A DNA stretch of 64,000 nt from JAEUJZ01 sp964460115 (GTDB taxonomy: Bacteria; Myxococcota_A; Polyangia; Palsa-1104; JAEUJZ01), in NCBI GenBank assembly GCA_964460115.1, contig CAYWPR010000011.1, positions 49,097-113,096 of the forward strand. Reading direction: 5' to 3'. Made by a program: the position numbers and the translations under genes. Shown piece after piece: positions 25,989 to 34,613 of this stretch; within the stretch, counting starts at the first letter, position 1; the number at the start of each line of letters is the position of its first letter. The notes under the pieces were generated by a model. The model saw only the letters and a list, made by a program, of their open reading frames with translations, searched no databases and was not told the DNA's origin.

Positions 25989-27556
25989 GTGATTCGAGCG
26001 AACCGCCCAAAGCGCCAAGCCTTGGTCGTCCCCCTGCACCACGTAGCGGCGGTGGTCCGAAAAAGCCGCAGGCGGGTGCTCGGCCGGCGAGCGGACGAAC
26101 CTCTGCTGGTGGCGGCCGTCCGGCAGGCGGAAGCCGAGCGGGGGGGCGTCCGGCGGGCGGAAATCCAGGAGGCGTCTCGCCTTCCCATTCCAGCGGAGAA
26201 AGGCGCAGACGCCGTCGGCCTTCGGGTGGAAACGCCGGTCGGCCAGGCGGCGGGCCACCCCTCGAAGGTGCCGGCCCTGGCCGTCCGCGGCCTGTAGAAG
26301 GCGGCGCCAGCGGCAATCGTCCGCGACCTGTAGAAGGCGGGCCTAGCGGCAATCGTTCGCGCCCCGTAGAAGGCAGCGCCAGCGGCAATCGTCCGCGCCC
26401 CGTGGACGGCGGCGCGGGTGGACGGCGGCCGAGCACGGATTCTCGACGAGATCACCGAGAAGAACCGGTTTGGTCGCCGGGAGCCAAAGAAGTCAGTTCC
26501 GCACGCTCGCCGCTTTCAAGCAGCGAGATCGTGCCGCTGCGCCCCATCGATCCTATCGATGTAGAGGACGGCCCGGACGATGATTCGGTGCCGCCGCCGC
26601 GCCCGGCGATTATCAAAGTCAGCCCCAGTGAACCGCCGCCTCCCGAAGTGCCGGTGCAGTTTTACTATCTCTGCGGCGTCAAGCTGCGCACGAGCGGTCC
26701 GGTTCGCGAATACGACTGCCGAAACGAGCGCTATGCCATCGGAGACATCGTTTTAGTCGAAAGCGAGCGGGGCCAGCGACTGGGCCAGGTGATGGTGGCG
26801 ACTCGTCGGCGTCACAGCTTGTCTGCGCCGCGGCGGGTCTTGCGCCGCGCCCGCCCCGAAGAAGTAAGCGAGCGCGAGCGCACCAGCGTGACCGAGGTCG
26901 ATGCGCATCATTTTTGCAAAGAGCGGCTGCGCGTACACAAACTGCCGATGAAGCTTGTGCAGACGGAGATACAGCCCGGACAGAAAGCCACTTTTTATTT
27001 TGCGTCTGAGGATCGAGTGGATTTTCGCGACTTGGTGCGCGATCTGACGCAGCACTTGCATGTTCGTATCGAAATGCGCCAGATCGGCGCTCGCGACGGT
27101 GCCAAAGCCGTCGGCGGCATTGGTTCATGCGGTCGCGAGCTGTGCTGTACGACGTTTTTGCCGGCATTTCAGCCGATCTCTATACGCATGGCCAAGGATC
27201 AGGGCATGGTGCTAAATCCGTCGAAATTGGCCGGGCAGTGCGGGCGGCTCAAGTGCTGCCTGGTCTATGAGCACCATACCTATAAAGAAATGGGCAAAGG
27301 GCTGCCCAAGGTCGGGCGGCGGGTACAAACACCGGCGGGAAGCGGGCGCGTTTTAGACCTGGATATCTTGCGCCAGCGCGTGCGCGTGCTGCTAGAAGAG
27401 GGCTCGGCTCAGACCTTTTCTGCAGAAGAGCTGCGCGCGCTGCTCCCTGCCGGCGGGCGCGCCGCTGCAGAAGACGCCGCTGCAGATGCGCCGGAATTCG
27501 CGGATTCCGCAAGCGGCGCGGCGGCTGAGCGCGATGATTCTGAATCGCTAGTTTAA
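25985..27556 (+). CDS. ricT: PSP1-domain protein (RicT/YaaT-like) with a long repetitive N-terminus
   Basis: The start ATG overlaps the holB stop (ATGA), giving 523 residues, nearly twice the usual about 275. The PSP1 core begins near residue 220 (FYYLCGVKLRTSGPVREYDC) and contains the cysteine cluster that in RicT family proteins binds an iron-sulfur cluster: GSCGRELCCTTFLPAF and KLAGQCGRLKCCLVYEH. The first about 200 residues are Gly/Pro/Arg-rich and disordered, with four 12-residue tandem repeats of RPRPVEGGASGN type (26282-26425). The C-terminus is acidic. RicT homologs affect RNA processing and development in Bacillus; the role here is inferred. Its 3' end overlaps the convergent FHA gene by 9 bases. 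Confidence 0.88.
   Translation: MSDSSEPPKAPSLGRPPAPRSGGGPKKPQAGARPASGRTSAGGGRPAGGSRAGGRPAGGNPGGVSPSHSSGERRRRRRPSGGNAGRPGGGPPLEGAGPGRPRPVEGGASGNRPRPVEGGPSGNRSRPVEGSASGNRPRPVDGGAGGRRPSTDSRRDHREEPVWSPGAKEVSSARSPLSSSEIVPLRPIDPIDVEDGPDDDSVPPPRPAIIKVSPSEPPPPEVPVQFYYLCGVKLRTSGPVREYDCRNERYAIGDIVLVESERGQRLGQVMVATRRRHSLSAPRRVLRRARPEEVSERERTSVTEVDAHHFCKERLRVHKLPMKLVQTEIQPGQKATFYFASEDRVDFRDLVRDLTQHLHVRIEMRQIGARDGAKAVGGIGSCGRELCCTTFLPAFQPISIRMAKDQGMVLNPSKLAGQCGRLKCCLVYEHHTYKEMGKGLPKVGRRVQTPAGSGRVLDLDILRQRVRVLLEEGSAQTFSAEELRALLPAGGRAAAEDAAADAPEFADSASGAAAERDDSESLV
26282..26425 (+). repeat. four tandem 36-bp coding repeats
   Basis: Copies start at 26282, 26318, 26354 and 26390, each 36 bases. They encode a 12-residue unit with consensus RPRPVEGGASGN (variants S for P, D for E). 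The frame is kept, so copy-number change would lengthen or shorten the disordered arm of the PSP1 protein without breaking it. Confidence 0.85.
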
Positions 27557-28309
27557 GGCGATGCGAAAGAGCTGCTGGCCGAGAAGCAAATAGGTACCTG
27601 AAGGCACCGAACGTTCGCCATGCAGCTTCAGAAATGTGCCGTTCGAGCTGGCCAGATCTTGCAAGAAAATCTGGCCATTGCGGTTTGAAATACGCGCGTG
27701 GGTGCCAGAAACGTAGCCGTCTTCTGAAAACAAGATATCGCCGCGTTCCCGTCCCAGCACCACCGCGTCGCCGAGCAGCGGAAAACTGCTGCCGTCATGG
27801 TTGCGGCCGATGGCGATCGAGATGCGGCCCCAAAAACCGGGATTGGGCGAGCCCATGACTTCGGTGCCGTCGTCGAGCAGTCGCGGCTGGCGCAGGCTTT
27901 CGTAGCGCAAAAGCTCTTGGCCGATGCGAAAAAAGGCACCGTCGTGAAGAAGCTCTTCCTCGGTGATTTTCAGAAATACGCCGTTTAAGCTGCCGGCATC
28001 GCGAATGATGCAGCGGCCTTCGTTTTTGCCGGTGCCAAGCTCGATGCGCACGTGAACCGGTGAAAGATAGCTGTCGGCATCAAAAAGGGGCCCCGTGCCG
28101 CGGCCTAGTAAGTTCGAGCCTTCGGCCAGCGGATGAGCCCCGCCATCGCTGCCATCCGGCCGCACAAGCACCAGTCGGCCGCGCGAGGCGGGACGAGTCT
28201 CTGCAGCAGCGCGCGGGCGATTGCTGCCCTCGATAGGTAAGGGCGAGCCGCATTCCTGGCAGAAGCGGTAATTTGGCTGGTTGTCCTTGCCGCAGGTTCT
28301 GCAGATCAC
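27548..28309 (-). CDS. double-FHA protein with one N-terminal zinc ribbon
   Basis: 253 residues. The N-terminal four-Cys ribbon CRTCGKDNQPNYRFCQECG (about 3-21) is followed by FHA domain 1 (about 60-130; LLGRGTGPLFDADSYLSPVHVRIE ... DAGSLNGVFLKI) and FHA domain 2 (about 165-250; LGRERGDILFSEDGYVSGTHARIS ... DLASSNGTFLKL). Both FHA domains keep the core Gly-Arg, Ser-x-x-His and Asn-Gly residues, so both can in principle bind phosphothreonine. It is paired with a second double-FHA gene 12 bases upstream. It may read signals from Ser/Thr kinases such as the one interrupted at 53.6 kb, but no direct link is visible. Confidence 0.88.
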   Translation of the reverse strand: MICRTCGKDNQPNYRFCQECGSPLPIEGSNRPRAAAETRPASRGRLVLVRPDGSDGGAHPLAEGSNLLGRGTGPLFDADSYLSPVHVRIELGTGKNEGRCIIRDAGSLNGVFLKITEEELLHDGAFFRIGQELLRYESLRQPRLLDDGTEVMGSPNPGFWGRISIAIGRNHDGSSFPLLGDAVVLGRERGDILFSEDGYVSGTHARISNRNGQIFLQDLASSNGTFLKLHGERSVPSGTYLLLGQQLFRIALN

Positions 28310-28321
28310 TTCGCGACCTCT

Positions 28322-29221
28322 CTAGCCATTTATCTCGACTCGGAAAAGCTGCTGTCCCAGGAACACATGATCCCCGGGAAATAGTTGCGCCAGCATGGGG
28401 ATCTTTTCATAGGTGCCGTTTTTAGAGCCCAGATCGTTGACCTGAAAGCGGCCTTCCTCAAGTGCAGTGATTTGCACATGTCGGGTGGAGATGAACGGAT
28501 CTTCTGGAAAGTTTACATCGTTGCCTTCGCGACCGACGGTAATCATGTCGGTGCGGGCGCGGTAGACGAGGCCGATTTCTCCTCCGACCAGAAGCTGGGC
28601 CAGCGCCAGCCGGGCCGGCCGATGCGGAGACGCGTAGTAGTAAGTCGCTTCCGCATCTGGAATCGGCGGCTCTTCGGGCGCGCAGGCATCCAGGCGCAAA
28701 AGCTGCTCGCCGCACAAAAGTATCGCTCCCGCGCCAAATAGCTTGGGCGCGCGCAGCCGCACAAAGACGCCGTTGCGCGACGCTTCGTCTCGAACATAAA
28801 GTTTGTTGTCGCGAAAGAAAAACGTGGCGTGGCGCGGCGATAGCAGCGGATCTTCTGGAAACATGATGCCGCCTTCCAGCCGCCCGGCTGCGTGATCGCC
28901 GTCGCCCAGCGGAAAGGCGATGCCGTCCTGACCTTCGCCTTTGATAAGCACGAGGCGCGCGCGGGTGTTTTGAGCATTGCTCCAGGCCGGTCGTAGGTCA
29001 CTACTCGACTCGACACGGGTGCCGCAGAAACCGCAGAAGCGGTGCTCGCGTGGCACTTCTTTGCTACAGTTGGGGCAGCTTCGGGGCATCGTTCCCCCTA
29101 TTGCGCCGCCGGCTGGTCGTCCGGTCATGCTGACTCCAAGTGGCGCGTTGCATACAGAACACACGGTGGCCGTAAGTGGGCTGAGAGTGTCGCATGCATC
29201 GCAGACCAAGCCGAGCGTCAT
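28322..29221 (-). CDS. double-FHA protein with two zinc ribbons
   Basis: 299 residues. Two four-Cys ribbons are visible (CDACDTLSPLTATVCSVC at about 7-24 and CPNCSKEVPREHRFCGFC at about 49-66). FHA 1 (about 95-165; AGRLEGGIMFPEDPLLSPRHATFF ... DEASRNGVFVRL) and FHA 2 (about 220-295; VGREGNDVNFPEDPFISTRHVQIT ... DLGSKNGTYEKI) follow. It looks like a relative of its downstream neighbour with one extra ribbon, which suggests an old duplication. No membrane segment is present. Such proteins act as phosphothreonine readers or scaffolds; partners are unknown. Confidence 0.88.
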   Translation of the reverse strand: MTLGLVCDACDTLSPLTATVCSVCNAPLGVSMTGRPAGGAIGGTMPRSCPNCSKEVPREHRFCGFCGTRVESSSDLRPAWSNAQNTRARLVLIKGEGQDGIAFPLGDGDHAAGRLEGGIMFPEDPLLSPRHATFFFRDNKLYVRDEASRNGVFVRLRAPKLFGAGAILLCGEQLLRLDACAPEEPPIPDAEATYYYASPHRPARLALAQLLVGGEIGLVYRARTDMITVGREGNDVNFPEDPFISTRHVQITALEEGRFQVNDLGSKNGTYEKIPMLAQLFPGDHVFLGQQLFRVEING

Positions 29222-29337
29222 GTAAAGATGTCCCAGTGGCGAAAGAAAGTTGGTGTGGACATGAAGATTTCGCGAAAAGAGGTCCCCGGCCCTAGCGTAA
29301 AAGAACCGCTTGGTTAGTCAAGGGTTGCGCGCTGCGC

Positions 29338-30192
29338 TCATGACTGTTCGTCGGAGCCGCCAAGCTTGCGGCGCGCTTTTGCAAACCGGCTGGCCCGGCT
29401 TAACTGCCAAAAAAACAGCGCCAACCCCAAAAGCAAAGCGCTCGCGAGAAAAATGCCAAAACCTCGAACCCAGTGGCCCGACCCCAAAGCGAAACTTTTT
29501 GCCAAGCGCGGAGCGGCGATGCTGAAGTGCACAGTGATCGCTCGGTCGGAAAGCGATGAGCGCGGGGGTCCCGCGGTTTGAAAAAGCAATTCGGGCGGGG
29601 CGGCATTTGCGGCGCCGAAAGGACTTTGCCCTTGATAGCTTCGCAGCACTGCTACCCCGGGGGCCTCTTCGAGGCGTAGCTCGACATCGCCGATAGGCGC
29701 TAGGGGCACGTGGTCGTCATAGCGCAGCACTTGCACCTTGGCCGAGTTCGTCGCGATGGGCAGCGGGGCGCTCAATTCCAGCAGAAAAGCCAGCGGCAAA
29801 ACTCGCGGATCGGGTAGCGGCATGGCCGGCGCATCCCAGATCAAAGGCAAAGGCTGGCCGTTTAGCTCGACCAAAACGCCGGGTTTGGTTTGCGGTCCGC
29901 CGCTAACCATTTCGGCTAGGCTTTGCGCCAGGCTTTGCTGCTCGGCTGCATCGAGCCGGCCGTCGCCATTGCGATCGGCTTTTTGGCGCAGCGCAAAGGC
30001 CGGCACATCGCCGATCATCAGCGTATAAAAAAGCCGCGCGTGGCCAAGCTGCCCAAGCAGCAGCTTGCCATAGCGATTTACGGTCGAGACGGCATATTGC
30101 GGATGGGCCGAGGCGGCATGAATGTTGATCGCAAACCAGGCCGCAAATGCCGCATACGCTGCCCAGGCCGCGCCGTAAAATTTACGTCTCAT
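29338..30192 (-). CDS. EF-hand membrane protein resembling the N-terminal part of HupE/nickel-transporter-like proteins
   Basis: The ATG 30190-30192 overlaps the rimI stop (ATGA), giving 284 residues. It has a signal-anchor/signal peptide (AAYAAFAAWFAINIHAASAHPQ), then an extracytoplasmic domain containing one EF-hand-like calcium loop, DRNGDGRLDAAE (about 80-91). One helix lies near the C-terminus (GIFLASALLLGLALFFWQL), then a basic tail. From memory, the start 'SAHP...VNRYGKLLLG...' followed by an EF-hand resembles the periplasmic front half of proteins that continue into HupE/UreJ or nickel-transport domains; that transport part is absent here. This comparison is unverified. Confidence 0.6.
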   Translation of the reverse strand: MRRKFYGAAWAAYAAFAAWFAINIHAASAHPQYAVSTVNRYGKLLLGQLGHARLFYTLMIGDVPAFALRQKADRNGDGRLDAAEQQSLAQSLAEMVSGGPQTKPGVLVELNGQPLPLIWDAPAMPLPDPRVLPLAFLLELSAPLPIATNSAKVQVLRYDDHVPLAPIGDVELRLEEAPGVAVLRSYQGQSPFGAANAAPPELLFQTAGPPRSSLSDRAITVHFSIAAPRLAKSFALGSGHWVRGFGIFLASALLLGLALFFWQLSRASRFAKARRKLGGSDEQS

Positions 30193-30740
30193 TGCAAATC
30201 GCGGCGCAACACGAGCGCGTCTTCGCTTTGATTTCCGATGAAATAATAGCCGCGTCGCAGACCGCAAAGGGCAAAGCCGAGTCCTTCATAAAGGGCGCGG
30301 GCCGCGACATTGCTGCGGCGAACTTCTAAAAAGACCGCGTGCGCGCCTTTTTGCCGCATTTCAAAAAGCAGCTTTTCCATGAGCCACCGTCCCAAACCTT
30401 GGCGCTGCAGCATGGGTGCTGTGGCCAGTTGCAGCACTTCGCACTCATCGAGCACGGTTTGGTAAAGACAATACGCTAGCAGCGACCCCAAGGCGGGCTC
30501 GGCGGTTGCGGGGGGAGCTAACAAGCAGGCCAGGCTGGCACTGGACTCGGCCAAGACGCTGCGCAGTTCGTCGGCCCCCCAAGGGCGGTCAAAGCAAAGC
30601 GCTTCCAGGGCCGCCACCGCGCTGCAAAGTTCTGCCTGTACGGGCGCAGCGAAGATGCGCAGTTGCGGCAGCGAAAAGCCGGTTTTTCGGTCTGAATATC
30701 CGTTTTCTGACGCGGACGCAGTTTGTAGGTCCAAAGCCAT
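30189..30740 (-). CDS. rimI: GNAT acetyltransferase, RimI-like
   Basis: From ATG 30738-30740 it has 183 residues (a longer frame to 30839 is unlikely). The GNAT fold is clear: acetyl-CoA loop LQLATAPMLQRQGLGRWLMEKLLFEM (Q/R-x-x-G-x-G/A) and the RimI-type FLEVRRSNVAARALYEGLGF followed by RRGYYF. In the family the reaction is N-alpha-acetylation of ribosomal protein S18. It is coupled by ATGA to the EF-hand gene and lies 2 bases after the stop of the preceding gene. The roughly 25-residue insert around EPALGSLLA and the poly-hydrophilic N-terminus are unusual, so another protein target is possible. Confidence 0.85.
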   Translation of the reverse strand: MALDLQTASASENGYSDRKTGFSLPQLRIFAAPVQAELCSAVAALEALCFDRPWGADELRSVLAESSASLACLLAPPATAEPALGSLLAYCLYQTVLDECEVLQLATAPMLQRQGLGRWLMEKLLFEMRQKGAHAVFLEVRRSNVAARALYEGLGFALCGLRRGYYFIGNQSEDALVLRRDLQ

Positions 30741-30742
30741 GG

Positions 30743-31564
30743 CTAAATCGTTGTGCCTTTGCCCAGGGTTCCGGCGACAAACAGCGTAAAGCCGGTGATT
30801 TGCAATAGACCGCTCGTCAGCATCCACGGTGCGCTCCATGAAGAGAACACTTGTGCACCGTGTCCGGCGCTATTGGTCGCGGGCGCCACGATGCCGCTGA
30901 CCACAGGCCCCACAAGCGGAATCAGCAGGGTGTAATTGCTGGCGGGACTCGGCGCGGATTCATGATCCAGCGAAGTCGATAGAGCCAAGGGAATGATGAG
31001 GGCCGGCAGATACCCGGCGGCAAAAAGCAGCCCGCCGATTTTCATCAAGCGCGCATTGCGCCGGGGACGGTGCAGCATTGCCGGTGCTGTGCTCACAAGC
31101 GGCAGGGGACCTTGGCCGGGCGCTTCCAAGCCTGGCGGCGGCAGCGGCGAATCGCCGAGCATCTTTGGCGACCTGAGTAGGTCCGGTGCTTTAGGCGGCG
31201 GCGGATTCAGCGCCCGCAGCGCTTGCTCGGCTTCGGCCTTGAGGGCGGGGTGGGGACCGCTGCTTAGCGGCATCATTGCAGTCGTCGCGGGACCTGATTC
31301 CGCCAGAAAGCGTGCATAAGCCTGCCGTGCTGCTTCAAGGTGGCCCAGCCGCTGCTGCAGTCGTCCGATGCGCAAAAACAGCACCGAATCATGGCTGACT
31401 TGGTAGGAAAGCAGCAGTTCGTCACAGGCTTTTTCAAGCTGGCCGGCCAAAATCAGTTGGCTGGCGCGCTGCAAATGCGGTTCCGTTTCCGCTTGGCAGG
31501 GCGCGATATGCAGTAGCGATATCGCGAGCAGCGCCGTCAGCCGCCCCCATAGATTCTTTCCCAT
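30743..31564 (-). CDS. secreted/membrane TPR-like hypothetical protein
   Basis: 273 residues. It has a signal peptide (LLAISLLHIAPCQAE), a periplasmic helical repeat region (HLQRASQLILAGQLEKACDELLLSYQVSHDSVLFLRIGRLQQRLGHLEAARQAYARFL), a Pro-rich linker, and two or three C-terminal hydrophobic stretches (KIGGLLFAAGYLPALIIPLAL, LLIPLVGPVVSGIVAP, LLQITGFTLFVAGTLG). This layout (TPR, Pro linker, membrane block with PLVGP) is common in Myxococcota hypothetical proteins of the envelope. The function is unknown. Confidence 0.65.
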   Translation of the reverse strand: MGKNLWGRLTALLAISLLHIAPCQAETEPHLQRASQLILAGQLEKACDELLLSYQVSHDSVLFLRIGRLQQRLGHLEAARQAYARFLAESGPATTAMMPLSSGPHPALKAEAEQALRALNPPPPKAPDLLRSPKMLGDSPLPPPGLEAPGQGPLPLVSTAPAMLHRPRRNARLMKIGGLLFAAGYLPALIIPLALSTSLDHESAPSPASNYTLLIPLVGPVVSGIVAPATNSAGHGAQVFSSWSAPWMLTSGLLQITGFTLFVAGTLGKGTTI

Positions 31565-31624
31565 GAACGCAGACTATCGCTGATACGCGGCCCTGGCCAC
31601 TTGATTGACCGGCCGGAGCAATGT

Positions 31625-32110
31625 TTAAACGGCGGCTTTTTCGTTCTGCGCGACCGCAGATGCAAACAGCGCTTGTTTGACGTCGTGCACGGACACGCCG
31701 TGAAGCGCCGCCACTTCTTGATAGGCCAGTTCGGACAGGCGCCGCCCCGGCTGCCGCGGCCTATCGGCATGGCCAGCAAGGAGCCGACGCAGGCAGCCGT
31801 ATAGGTCCAGCATATAGCGCAGCCAAGCCTCGCCGTTTGCCAGCGCCGCCCCGGCCGCGCTCGGGTCGCTTTGCCGCAATGCCAGCAAGGCAACAATGCA
31901 GCTGTGGCGGTGGCGCAGTTCGCAGACGCCAAGCCCTTCCCATTCTCGCAGCGCGCTCGGAAAGCGAGCGGCAAGCTGGCGCAAGCTTTGTCGTCGCGTC
32001 AGGGTTTTCTTCGGCGGCTCCTCATGCAGCTTGAGGAGCAGATCATATTTTTCAAGCAGCTCGCGCAGCGGCGCCAGCACGTCATCGCCCATTTGCGCCT
32101 GCTTCAGCAC
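31625..32110 (-). CDS. hypothetical helical protein downstream of the FrzS/AglZ-like gene
   Basis: 161 residues, mostly helix, basic in the middle (KKTLTRRQSLRQLAARFPSALREWEG, RHRHSCIVALLAL), no signal peptide. It lies 10 bases after the long coiled-coil gene on the same strand, so it is probably co-transcribed with it. The C-terminal YQEVAALHGVSVHDVKQALF looks like a small helix-turn-helix or helical bundle. The family is not recognised. Confidence 0.55.
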   Translation of the reverse strand: MLKQAQMGDDVLAPLRELLEKYDLLLKLHEEPPKKTLTRRQSLRQLAARFPSALREWEGLGVCELRHRHSCIVALLALRQSDPSAAGAALANGEAWLRYMLDLYGCLRRLLAGHADRPRQPGRRLSELAYQEVAALHGVSVHDVKQALFASAVAQNEKAAV

Positions 32111-32120
32111 GTAGATGCTC

Positions 32121-34508
32121 TTAGGCTTCGCGGTACACGGGGTCTGCGCCCTCGGTGGTCATCGATTGCCCTTCATCGAGGATGCCAATGGCGATGGTCA
32201 GAGCCCGCCGCACGCGCAGCATTTGATTCTCATCGCCGACCAGGCGCTGGTAAGCGCGCTGTATCTGTTCCTGCATGGCGGCGTTTTCGCTACGCAGCGT
32301 CAATAGATTCTGATTGCGCTCGGCGATTTCCGAATTCAGCCGAGCGGTCTCGGCATCGTGCTCGGCACTGCGCTGGTTCAGGCTGGCCAGCGTTTCTTCA
32401 TCGCTGCGGGCTCGATGTTGCAGCGCCGCCAGATGGGCGTTGAGCTCAGCCAACTGTTTTTCGGTGGTCGTAAGCTGGCCGCGCAGAGCTTCTTTTTCGA
32501 CGGCAGCCACTTCTTTAGCGCGCTCTTCCGCTTCGTGCACGGCGCGCTGCAGGGCTGCTTGGTGCTGGGCGGTCAGTTCTTCGGCAAAGCGGTGGTGCTG
32601 GCTTTCGGCGTTGCGCTGGTTTTGCTGCTCAAGCTGCAAAAGCTCGGCATGTGCTTTTTGTAGCTGCGCCGTGAACTCGGCGTGCTGAACTTGCCAATTT
32701 TGCGCCGCCGCCAAGTGCGCGCGCTGCATGGCTGCCAGCGCTTCTTCGTGACTTAGCGCCAGCTCCTCGAAGCGGGCCTGATATTGCGCCTCGAACTGCG
32801 CCCAGGCCTGCCCATGTTTGTGTTCTTGCTGCCGGTGCTGCTCTTCGGCATTGGCTTTTTCGGCCTGCACCGCGGCGGCAAGTTCTTGCTGGCTGCGGTG
32901 TAGCGCTTCGGCACTGTGCTCGCGCTCTTTGGCCAATAGCGTTTCGACGCGCGCGGTCTCTTTTTCCAAGTGCTGGCGCAGCCCGGCCAATTCTTCCGCG
33001 CTGTGCGCGAGTTGGCGCTGCGCTTCCTCGAGCTGGCTTTGAAGCTGCTTTTCGCGCTCCTGCCCGCCGCTGGAATTTGGTCCCAGGTCCAATAGCTTTT
33101 CGTGCAGGCTCAGTTGCTCGCGTTCAAAGGCGAGCAGGCGCTCATCAACCTCGCGCTTCTGGCGTTCGATCTCGCGCACCTTGTCGCGGGCATCAAGGAC
33201 CTGGCGATCTTTGGCATCGATGGAATCGCGCAGGTCGAGTATCTCTTTGTCTTTTTTGTGGATGATTTCCTTGAAGCCAATCATCTCGCGGTCGCGGACT
33301 AGGCCGGTCGCCGGTGCCGGGGCACTTGCGGGTCGGTTTTTCAGCTCTTCCAGCTCGGCGCGCAACTTATCGCGCTCGGCGTGCAGATTCGTCAGTTCGA
33401 CAGACGGCGTCGCCAACTGCTTTTCGGCTTCGGCCATGCGCGCTTGCAGGTGCGAAAAATCGCTGGCCAAACGATCATGGCCAGTCAGAAGTTCGTCGCG
33501 CTCAGCACTTAGACGCTCCATGCGCGCCAAAAGATCGCGGCGTTCGCCAATCAGTTGCGCGCGCTCGTCGACCAAACCAAGCAGATTGTCCCTTTCCGCA
33601 ACGAGCTGACTGCGCTCGATGGCCAGTTGATTGCGTTCGGCGGCGAGCTGATCGCGTTCGCTGGCCAAAAGATCGCGCTGATCGTGCCAGAAGCTGACCT
33701 GCTGCTCGGCTTTGTCAGCCCGGTGCTGTGCCTCGGACAGCGCCTGCTTGGCAGTGATTAGCTCGGCATGTACGGCCGGAGATTCATCGTCCATGCGCTG
33801 CGCCAGGGCCGCTGAGATTCCGATGCGCACCGTCGCGTTCGGATCATTTTGCGGACTGCGCAGCGCCGAAAGCGCGGGACCTTTGTCGTCAAACAGCGTT
33901 GCCGACTGGGCGGCTGGCGACAAAATGGCGGTCTCGGTTCCACTTCCACCGGCGCCGATGGCGGCAAAGGCGGCATCGGTTTCGTCATCTAGCTCGGGAT
34001 CGACAAAGGAACGTCCTGTGCCGCGGGAATCGTCTTCCGTTTGAATTTCCTCTTCGATGACGGCTTCATCTACGGAGATTTCTTCCAGGGCCGCTTCATC
34101 GAGCGCCACGACGGCATCGTCCGAAAGATTCTGCGCATGCAAACCGATCAGCAGATCGATTTTACCAAGGAGCACATCGACGCTGTACGGCTTGTGCAGA
34201 TATTCTTCGGCACGCGTCCGCAATTTTTTGTGATCGTCGAAGTCTTTGTCGGTGGCTTCCTGCGACGTGACGATGAGGGGCACATCACGAAACTGCACCG
34301 TCTTTTTAATGCGGTTGCAAATGGCCCAGCCCATCCGCTTGGGATCGATGCACAGGATGATGAGATGCGGATGTAACTGCTGGCTATTAAGCAGCTCATT
34401 GCCGTCGGCGATTGCCTCAACCCTGAAACTGTGCGCGGAAAGCACGGCATGCAAACGCTCGCTCAGTATCGGATCGTTCTCGACTAGAACCACAAGTCGC
34501 TCAGCCAT
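32121..34508 (-). CDS. pseudo-receiver plus long coiled-coil protein, FrzS/AglZ-like
   Basis: 795 residues from ATG 34506-34508. An N-terminal receiver-like domain spans about 1-125: VVLVENDPILSERLHAVL, then LIILCIDPKRMGWAICNRIKK, then DHKKLRTRAEEYLHKPYSVDVLLGKIDLLIGL. The conserved Asp sits in an unusual CIDPKRMG context and the usual acidic pair is ENDP. An acidic linker (about 135-200) precedes about 500 residues of continuous heptad-rich coiled coil. This is the domain plan of the myxobacterial motility proteins FrzS and AglZ (pseudo-receiver then coiled coil), and the HKKLRTRAEEYL stretch resembles theirs from memory. Orthology is not shown, since other pseudo-receiver/coiled-coil proteins exist. 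Confidence 0.75.
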   Translation of the reverse strand: MAERLVVLVENDPILSERLHAVLSAHSFRVEAIADGNELLNSQQLHPHLIILCIDPKRMGWAICNRIKKTVQFRDVPLIVTSQEATDKDFDDHKKLRTRAEEYLHKPYSVDVLLGKIDLLIGLHAQNLSDDAVVALDEAALEEISVDEAVIEEEIQTEDDSRGTGRSFVDPELDDETDAAFAAIGAGGSGTETAILSPAAQSATLFDDKGPALSALRSPQNDPNATVRIGISAALAQRMDDESPAVHAELITAKQALSEAQHRADKAEQQVSFWHDQRDLLASERDQLAAERNQLAIERSQLVAERDNLLGLVDERAQLIGERRDLLARMERLSAERDELLTGHDRLASDFSHLQARMAEAEKQLATPSVELTNLHAERDKLRAELEELKNRPASAPAPATGLVRDREMIGFKEIIHKKDKEILDLRDSIDAKDRQVLDARDKVREIERQKREVDERLLAFEREQLSLHEKLLDLGPNSSGGQEREKQLQSQLEEAQRQLAHSAEELAGLRQHLEKETARVETLLAKEREHSAEALHRSQQELAAAVQAEKANAEEQHRQQEHKHGQAWAQFEAQYQARFEELALSHEEALAAMQRAHLAAAQNWQVQHAEFTAQLQKAHAELLQLEQQNQRNAESQHHRFAEELTAQHQAALQRAVHEAEERAKEVAAVEKEALRGQLTTTEKQLAELNAHLAALQHRARSDEETLASLNQRSAEHDAETARLNSEIAERNQNLLTLRSENAAMQEQIQRAYQRLVGDENQMLRVRRALTIAIGILDEGQSMTTEGADPVYREA

Positions 34509-34613
34509 ACTCTCCAGTATCACAGAACCACGGGGTGCAGCCATAGAAGAACTTCCGCCAAAAGCGCGCAAAATTTGATTGAGGAGCGATCCTCGCTACC
34601 ATGCTGGTTAAAG

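Noticed and set aside
26282..26425. CRISPR-like array
   Set aside because: Repeats are 36-bp coding units without unique spacers; they encode a tandem amino-acid repeat.
25555..26455. Long Pro/Arg-rich minus-strand frames opposite ricT
   Set aside because: These are mirror images of the GC-rich repetitive arm of ricT; they share its repeats and have no start or function evidence.
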